Source of the DNA: JAGVSR01 sp031413815
GTDB lineage: Bacteria; Pseudomonadota; Alphaproteobacteria; Rhizobiales; Hyphomicrobiaceae
Reading direction: 5' to 3'
Length of the DNA: 64,000 bases
Assembly: GCA_031413815.1 (NCBI GenBank)
Contig: JANOFU010000023.1
Location: forward strand, 19,872 to 83,871
Position 1 is the first letter of the stretch. Each line of letters begins with the position of its first letter. The notes under the pieces were generated by a model. That model ran no database searches and was not told the origin of the DNA. It saw only the letters and a list, made by a program, of their open reading frames with translations. The position numbers were made by a program, and so were the translations under genes. This document shows positions 58,030-64,000 of this stretch, piece by piece.

Positions 58030-59940
58030 TTACTGCCCTGACTTCATGGCCGTCCCAGGCACGCTCGACGTGCTGACGTCGTCCACCACCCTGGCCCGCT
58101 GCTCGTCACACGACTTGACGCGGACGAGATTGGGCGAGTTCTTGATCTGAGCGGCAGGGACGCAGGCCGGTAGTCCGGCCTTGCGCGCGCCGATGACAAA
58201 CAACTCGGCCTCTTTTTCTGCATAGCCGCCCGCCTCGCTGAGATACCTTTCTGCGATCCAGGAGGAGTCGAGTTTTGCGACGTTGGCAGCAGCGGCCTCT
58301 GATTCAGTCGTGCGACCCAAATATGCATTCGCCATGGCCACGAAGGCGTGATCAAGGGCGAAGGGTTCCTTCACAAGCGATCGGTGGTTTGCAGATCTCT
58401 CAAACTGCTCGCCGAAAAAAAATGTTATACCAAGCCCTTGATTGTACCAGTCAGGATAATGAGGGTTCAGTTTCAGTGCCCGCTCAGCGAGGTTCACCGC
58501 GCGCGCCGACTGACCAAACTGAGGTAATGCCCAGGCGTTGATGAGCAGAAGGTCCGCATCGGATGGTGCAAGACTTTCGGCCTTGTCATATTCTGCGAGC
58601 GCTTGCGCGGGCTTGCCGCGATAGGCGTAGGCGATAGCGAGGGACTGGTGCGTCTTGCCATCGTCGGGATCGAGTTGCACGGCCCTTTCGGCCGCCTCCG
58701 TCAATTTTACCACCGTCTCATCGATGGAAGATGCCAAGCCCAGGTCTATTAAGTAGAAATAGACATCAACCAGCGCGACGTAGGCGCGCGCAAGTTGTGG
58801 ATCGAGCTCTATTGCCTTGCGCAACAGGCCCTCGGCTCGGATCAGACTTTCCTTCGTCACCTTGTGTTTCATTTCCAAGGCCAGTAAATAGGTGTCGAAC
58901 GCGGTCAGGTTCGCGGGCGGCTTACGCCTGACGAGGCGGCGCTCGGCCTCTGCGACCGACCCCTCATAGGTTGTTATGGTTGCAGCGATTTTCCCCGTGA
59001 CATCATTCTGCACTGCGAACAGGTCATCAACGGGCCGGTCGTAACGCTCGGACCAGACATGACTGCCGGAGGCGGCCTCGATGAGCTGGGCCGACACCCG
59101 AATTCGCTCGCCCATCGGCTGGATGGAGCCTTCGAGAACATATTTTACGCCGAGGTCGCGGCCTATTTGGCGGATATCAACCGGCTTGCCCTTATAGATC
59201 TCGGTGGAATTGCGGGCGATGACGATCAGGCCCTTGGAGTGGGAGAGATCGGTAATGATGTCCTCGGTGATGCCATCTGCAAACCGCTCCCATTTGGGAT
59301 CGTCGCCAATATTGTCGAAGGGCAAAACGGCAATGGACGGCTTGTCGAACGGCGCCGGACGAGAGATCCTATCCTGCATTTCCCAGAAAATTGCCGTGAC
59401 AGTCAGCAGGACCAGCGCTAAGGCCGCCGCAGCCGACGGCCAATGCACCTGCGGGTGAGAACTTGCGGGCGGCGGATTGACAGCCTCATCCTTCGCCAAT
59501 GCGCGCGCCTGCCTGGGACCATGATCCTGCTCAGAAAGTTTAGTGTCTGAGGGGTCTGGCCTTGGTTCAGAGATTGCCGCCTGCCGGAACTCAATTTGCG
59601 GCGCGTAGCTGCCCTTCGGCAGGTCTATGCGAATGGGATCGCTCCGGCCGCTGGTCTCGTAATATTCGCGCAGCTTGTCCCGCAGCCGCCCGGCTTCGAT
59701 GCGCACGAGCGGATCGACGAGGGGATCGAACGTCTCAGGCCGATCGAAGACCGCTAAAGCGATGGTGTAGCCCTTCAACCGATCATCGTGTCCAGCCAGA
59801 GTTTCGGTGACGAGGTACTCCAAAAACCTCTGCCGCCGCCGCGACTGGAGAAATGGCCCGCTCTTGAAGATGCGCTCCAGCTGTTCGCGAACGGCATGCT
59901 GGTCGGACTCGCTCCAGCAATTGAGCGAACTCTCCGTCAT
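58030..59940 (-). CDS. Membrane TolB/FlgO-type and TPR regulator-like protein
   Basis: This 636-residue protein has a cytoplasmic winged-helix-like N-terminus (residues 10-110, HAVREQLERIFKSGPF, LVRIEAGRLRDKLREYYE). A linker and a membrane helix follow (near 170-188, AAAALALVLLTVTAIFW). Next comes a FlgO/TolB-N-like domain (SIAVLPFDNIGDDPKWERFADGITEDIITDLS), then tetratricopeptide repeats (residues 335-560). Related proteins occur in Hyphomicrobiales, some with adenylate cyclase domains instead of the winged helix. It may sense envelope or metabolic state; the function is unknown. Confidence 0.8.
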   Translation of the reverse strand: MTESSLNCWSESDQHAVREQLERIFKSGPFLQSRRRQRFLEYLVTETLAGHDDRLKGYTIALAVFDRPETFDPLVDPLVRIEAGRLRDKLREYYETSGRSDPIRIDLPKGSYAPQIEFRQAAISEPRPDPSDTKLSEQDHGPRQARALAKDEAVNPPPASSHPQVHWPSAAAALALVLLTVTAIFWEMQDRISRPAPFDKPSIAVLPFDNIGDDPKWERFADGITEDIITDLSHSKGLIVIARNSTEIYKGKPVDIRQIGRDLGVKYVLEGSIQPMGERIRVSAQLIEAASGSHVWSERYDRPVDDLFAVQNDVTGKIAATITTYEGSVAEAERRLVRRKPPANLTAFDTYLLALEMKHKVTKESLIRAEGLLRKAIELDPQLARAYVALVDVYFYLIDLGLASSIDETVVKLTEAAERAVQLDPDDGKTHQSLAIAYAYRGKPAQALAEYDKAESLAPSDADLLLINAWALPQFGQSARAVNLAERALKLNPHYPDWYNQGLGITFFFGEQFERSANHRSLVKEPFALDHAFVAMANAYLGRTTESEAAAANVAKLDSSWIAERYLSEAGGYAEKEAELFVIGARKAGLPACVPAAQIKNSPNLVRVKSCDEQRARVVDDVSTSSVPGTAMKSGQ

Positions 59941-60159
59941 GGAAAAACTCCATGTGAGCCAAGTAAACGGCTGCGTTCCCGGCTGTGAGCCGAGGTTTCA
60001 TACCGTAACATACTAGGACCAACGGCAGCGTGCTGTCACCTTTCTCGCGCGGGCTCACGGATCATCATCGCTCGCTTCACTCCAACCTGGAGTCGGCTTC
60101 GCCTAGGCCCCCCCATGTGCGGGGCAGGAAACGGCTTCCAATTCTCGGGAGATAAAACA

Positions 60160-60321
60160 ATGTTCAAATCAATCATGTTCGCTTTTGCTGCGGGTGTCTT
60201 GGCGATGTCCACCTATGCCGACGGCTCACTTGCCGAGACCCGGCCCTGCTACTTGCCGCCAAAGAGCAGTGTGCCATGCACTCTCACGCAAGAGTTCCCA
60301 AAGCCTCCCAAGGCCCAATAA
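60160..60321 (+). CDS. Small secreted peptide
   Basis: A 53-residue product starts MFKSIMFAFAAGVLAM at 60160 with GGGAG 8 bases upstream. A signal peptide (to about SLA) leaves a mature part of roughly 29 residues with two cysteines (RPCYLPP, VPCTLTQE) and a Pro/Lys-rich end. No family is known. The next gene, another secreted protein, follows in 86 bases. Confidence 0.55.
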   Translation: MFKSIMFAFAAGVLAMSTYADGSLAETRPCYLPPKSSVPCTLTQEFPKPPKAQ

Positions 60322-60407
60322 TTCCGAACTCATCGGGGGCGGGCCCGGCCTTAACCGGGGCTGCCTCCAAAATTCAGCTCGCCAATTTTACGATGAAGGA
60401 TAGGGCC

Positions 60408-60884
60408 ATGACACTTAGATCGCTGCTTTGTATGTCTGCTGCACTTCTTATTGCCGACGCCCCTGCCGCGATGGCCGGCAAGACCGTGGACGAAGCGGGC
60501 ACCATGGCCTGCGTGATCGACAAATGGAACGAAACGGAGCCGAAAAAGGGACACAAGCTGGTCGACTATGCCAGCCGATGCGTCCTCGTCCCCGACGATT
60601 CCGCCGCCCCGAAGGTCACCGAGGCGTGCGAGGGAAAGTATGAGTACATGCCTCCAGATGGGAAGAGCTGGCAGGCCAGCGGAACCTGCACCGACACTGT
60701 TAAAGGTGGAGACACTAAATCCTTTACTTGGGAGGAGGGCTCGCATCTCACGGCTTACCCCTACAAATATATCGGTGGCACCGGCAGATACCAAGGCGCC
60801 AGTGGCAGCGGCACCTACATCTACGAGAACCTCACCGATACGCTCGTCGGCGGACGCTACAAGGGCAAGCTCATGCTGCCGTGA
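60408..60884 (+). CDS. Secreted hypothetical protein
   Basis: From ATG 60408 (AGGA and AGGG just upstream) the product is 158 aa with a signal peptide ending AMA/G. The mature part has four cysteines (MACVIDKW, SRCVLVPD, EACEGKYEY, GTCTDTV) and ends in a TGRYQGASGSGTYIYENLTDT segment, which looks like a beta-barrel repeat. It is possibly related to avidin-like or lipocalin-like small secreted proteins, but this is not established. It lies 96 bases from phaB on the other strand. Confidence 0.6.
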   Translation: MTLRSLLCMSAALLIADAPAAMAGKTVDEAGTMACVIDKWNETEPKKGHKLVDYASRCVLVPDDSAAPKVTEACEGKYEYMPPDGKSWQASGTCTDTVKGGDTKSFTWEEGSHLTAYPYKYIGGTGRYQGASGSGTYIYENLTDTLVGGRYKGKLMLP

Positions 60885-60910
60885 CGCTCCAAAGTCCGTC
60901 AGTTCAGAGC

Positions 60911-60948
60911 TAAAAAAAACCGCGGCGGAGACCCATCTCCGCCGCGGT
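60911..60948 (-). terminator. Terminator after phaB (minus strand)
   Basis: A perfect 13-bp stem (60919-60931 with 60936-60948, arm ACCGCGGCGGAGA) with a 4-base loop. On the minus strand it is followed by eight Ts, so it terminates phaB transcription. It lies 32 bases after the phaB stop. Confidence 0.9.
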
Positions 60949-60979
60949 CAAATCATCGAGCAGTCGGTGCGGGCCGCTC

Positions 60980-61705
60980 TTACGCGACGTACTGCCCGCC
61001 ATTCGCGGTCAGCGTCGAGCCGGTAATAAAGCCAGCGTCATCCGAAGCGAGGAATACGACGGCGCGGGCGATTTCGCTTGGCTCGCCGAGGCGGCCGACG
61101 GGGATTTGCGGCAGGATGGATTTTTCCATCACGTCTTGCGGCACAGCCTTCACCATCTCGGTGGCGATGTAGCCGGGGCAGATGACGTTGACGGTGATGC
61201 CAGCGCGCGCGCCTTCCTGGGCTAACGCCTTGGTGAAGCCGATGTCACCGGCCTTGGACGCGGAGTAGTTCACCTGGCCCATTTGGCCCTTCTGGCCGTT
61301 GATCGACGAGATGTTGATGACGCGGCCGAACTTGCGGGCGCGCATGCCTTCCCAGACTTGGCGTGTGACATTGAACAGGCCGTTCAAGTTGGTGCCTATG
61401 ACGTCGTCCCACTGCTGCTTGGTCATCTTGTGGAACATCGTGTCTTTGGTGATGCCAGCATTGTTGACGAGTACATCGATGGGACCGACGGCCTTTTCGA
61501 TGTCTTTGACGGCCTTTTCGCTGGCTTCAAAGCTCGACACGTCGAACTTGAACACAGGAATGCCGGTCTCGACGGAGAACTGCTGGGCGGCCGCGTCGTT
61601 GCCGGCGTAGCTGGCCGCGACCCGGTAACCGGCATGCTTCAATGCGATAGAAATCGCGTGGCCAATGCCGCGCGTGCCGCCGGTAACGAGGGCAACTCGT
61701 GCCAT
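60980..61705 (-). CDS. phaB: Acetoacetyl-CoA reductase
   Basis: PhaB reduces acetoacetyl-CoA to (R)-3-hydroxybutyryl-CoA with NADPH for PHB synthesis. The 241-residue SDR has the cofactor loop TGGTRGIG, NNAG and the active-site Ser-Tyr-Lys set (ISSINGQKGQMGQVNYSASKAG), with the VICPGYIATEM segment. The ATG at 61705 has GGGAG 7 bases upstream. phaA lies upstream on the same strand, 88 bases away, with a palindromic repeat between. phaC is not in the window. Confidence 0.97.
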   Translation of the reverse strand: MARVALVTGGTRGIGHAISIALKHAGYRVAASYAGNDAAAQQFSVETGIPVFKFDVSSFEASEKAVKDIEKAVGPIDVLVNNAGITKDTMFHKMTKQQWDDVIGTNLNGLFNVTRQVWEGMRARKFGRVINISSINGQKGQMGQVNYSASKAGDIGFTKALAQEGARAGITVNVICPGYIATEMVKAVPQDVMEKSILPQIPVGRLGEPSEIARAVVFLASDDAGFITGSTLTANGGQYVA

Positions 61706-61750
61706 GGATGGTCTCCCTAGTGGTTTTTTTGTTGATTGAGTGTGAGCGAT

Positions 61751-61785
61751 TGGTGTCAGACGCCTCTTAAAGGTGTCTGACACCA
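61751..61785. repeat. Dispersed palindromic repeat, copy 2 (phaB-phaA gap)
   Basis: TGGTGTCAGACGCCT (61751-61765) and AGGTGTCTGACACCA (61771-61785) pair along 15 bases with a single C/T difference that still forms a wobble pair in RNA. The loop is CTTAA. It matches the element at 24464-24498 in both arms. It separates the phaA stop from phaB. Confidence 0.75.
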
Positions 61786-61793
61786 TATCCAAA

Positions 61794-62984
<1,191 letters not shown>

Positions 62985-63179
62985 GATCCGGCCTGCTCCC
63001 TGGAAAACGGATAATCTGGCGCTGCGGTGGGGCGGTCATCCTTGTTCGAAAGACGAAAGGGCGACCATAAAAATCAATAGCAGCAACGCCCGCACAACGG
63101 CAATTCTCGTCACGGGCGGCAAATTCGCCCAAAACACGTGCACTTGGGTCTAGCGTCCCGCAGTAGCTGTGCTACGATG

Positions 63180-63201
63180 CCGCACTGCAACAAGAGTGCG
63201 G
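63180..63201 (+). promoter_or_regulatory. Candidate PhaR operator upstream of phaR
   Basis: Inverted arms CCGCACT (63180-63186) and AGTGCGG (63195-63201) flank GCAACAAG. The octamer GCACTGCA (63182-63189) within it is identical to one in the phasin promoter at 18143. It lies 18 bases before phaR and in the divergent phaA-phaR region, so it could control phaR and possibly phaA. Known PhaR proteins bind their own promoter. Confidence 0.5.
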
Positions 63202-63218
63202 AGCAAGCGGTCGAACCG

Positions 63219-63857
63219 ATGTTGAACAAACCTGAGGCTCAGGCCGAAAAGCGTGAATCGATTGTCATTAAGAAGTATGCCAACCGCCGTCTCTACAATA
63301 CCGAGACGAGTACGTACGTGACGCTTGACGATCTAGCCGCGATGGTTCGCGCCGATAAAGATTTCATCGTCTATGACGCTAAGTCTGGCGACGACCTAAC
63401 GCACGCGGTGTTGACGCAAATTATCGTCGATCAGGAAAGCCGCGAAGGCACGCAAACCCTTCTATCGACGCCGTTCCTGCGCCAATTGATCCGGTTCTAC
63501 GACGATCAGGTGGGGCGCATGGTGCCAAGCTACCTGCAGTTCAGTCTCGAAAACCTAGTCAAGGAACAGGAAAAAATAGGCTCGCAGTTTGCAACCGCAT
63601 TCACGAATCCCGTGGCGGCTTTCGACGCCTATCAAGATCTTGCCCGCAAGAACATGGAGATGTTCGAGCAGGCCATGACAATGTGGACGTCGTTTGGTGC
63701 TGCAGCGCAACCGGGCGCTCGTGGCCCGGACACGGGACAAACGCCAACCGATGGCGAAAAGCCCACCGCTGCTCCGCGCGACGAGATCAAAGAGCTGAAG
63801 GCGCAGCTCGAAGCGATGCAACGCAGCATTGAACGGCTGACCAAAGACCGGACCTAA
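63219..63857 (+). CDS. phaR: Polyhydroxyalkanoate synthesis repressor PhaR
   Basis: PhaR binds PHB and DNA and represses phasin genes when no polymer is present. The 212-residue protein has the DNA-binding domain with KKYANRRLYNTETSTYVTLDDLA, an LVKEQEKIG linker in the polymer-binding PHB_acc region, a Pro/Gly-rich stretch and a coiled coil (IKELKAQLEAMQRSIERL). The ATG at 63219 fits the conserved N-terminus. The IS630-type element begins 4 bases after its stop, so downstream regulation may be changed. Confidence 0.95.
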   Translation: MLNKPEAQAEKRESIVIKKYANRRLYNTETSTYVTLDDLAAMVRADKDFIVYDAKSGDDLTHAVLTQIIVDQESREGTQTLLSTPFLRQLIRFYDDQVGRMVPSYLQFSLENLVKEQEKIGSQFATAFTNPVAAFDAYQDLARKNMEMFEQAMTMWTSFGAAAQPGARGPDTGQTPTDGEKPTAAPRDEIKELKAQLEAMQRSIERLTKDRT

Positions 63858-63860
63858 TTC

Positions 63861-64000
63861 TAGAGTCTATCCGCATTTAATGGAATCACGGGGGATTCCC
63901 AAATCAGCTGGGATCTGATTCAAGCTTCATGCTGGGATCGGAGGCCAGCACGGATGGCTCGACCTTATTCCCTTGATCTCAGAGAGCGTGTTGTCGCGCA
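63861..64000 (+). mobile_element. Left end of an IS630-type insertion element, cut by the window
   Basis: From about 63861 a GAGTCTATCCGCATTTAATG sequence begins the element; the transposase start lies 90 bases later. Elements of the IS630 family target TA dinucleotides. A TA at 63861-63862 is at the expected junction. The right end and inverted repeat are outside the window, so the exact boundary is inferred. Confidence 0.7.
63954..64000 (+). CDS. IS630-family transposase, N-terminal fragment at the window edge
   Basis: ATG 63954 opens a frame reading MARPYSLDLRERVVA, the typical start of IS630-type transposases (helix-turn-helix DNA-binding region). The rest lies beyond the window, including the DDE catalytic residues, so function cannot be judged. 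It is too short to be listed by length-based gene finders. Confidence 0.8.
   Translation, partial: MARPYSLDLRERVVA

Overview
The window is GC-rich, mostly chromosomal DNA from an alphaproteobacterium, most likely of the Hyphomicrobiales (Rhizobiales). The evidence is the combination of a SAM-II riboswitch ahead of metX-metW, a PhaR/PhaA/PhaB polyhydroxyalkanoate locus with a separate phasin, a CpdR-like regulator next to hpt, FtsE with an N-terminally extended FtsX, and several small proteins typical of that order. No rRNA gene, tRNA gene or CRISPR array was seen. About sixty protein genes can be supported.

Region by region. 1-4 kb: an SGNH hydrolase cut by the left edge, infC (best start is a non-AUG ATC codon), a GT4 glycosyltransferase and a divergent alpha/beta hydrolase. 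4-11.5 kb: a secreted caspase-Sel1-peptidoglycan-binding protein, a PepSY-like secreted protein, typA, a J-domain protein and a TerC/Alx membrane protein. 11.7-15.6 kb: a compact three-gene exosortase system made of a VIT/vWA membrane protein with a PEP-CTERM tail, an exosortase and an EpsI-like protein, followed by a decayed argG fragment. 16-22 kb: a membrane protein, a PIF1-like helicase, phasin, GNAT acetyltransferase, ppa, dapB, gpmA and a DUF4337 protein. 22-26 kb: an M23 peptidase, leuB and ispG.

26-34 kb is the most accessory-looking stretch. It holds an AT-richer orphan HsdR-N-type nuclease, small conserved proteins, a metallopeptidase with apple-like repeats, an orphan TRAP solute-binding lipoprotein, a subtilase-like protein without catalytic residues, and an OFA-family transporter with a fused C-terminal segment. 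34-46.5 kb: moaA between intergenic repeats, a membrane-anchored hypothetical protein, a TadG-like protein, a DMT permease, a CpdR-like regulator with hpt, ftsE-ftsX-ydcF-plsC, and a B12-dependent ribonucleotide reductase. 46.5-58 kb: a ChaC-like cyclotransferase, tyrA-hisC, the SAM-II riboswitch with terminator controlling metX-metW, a DEAD-box helicase, a methyltransferase divergent from gloB-cupin, and an NYN-LOTUS protein. 58-64 kb: a TolB/TPR regulator, two small secreted proteins, phaB, phaA, divergent phaR, and the left end of an IS630-type element placed just after the phaR stop codon.

Functional themes are methionine, branched-chain, lysine, histidine and aromatic amino acid synthesis, PHA storage (phaA, phaB, phaR and phasin, with an 8-bp motif shared by the phasin and phaR promoters), cell division and envelope work, and a small dedicated protein-sorting system. 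Dispersed palindromic repeats occur in several gene gaps.
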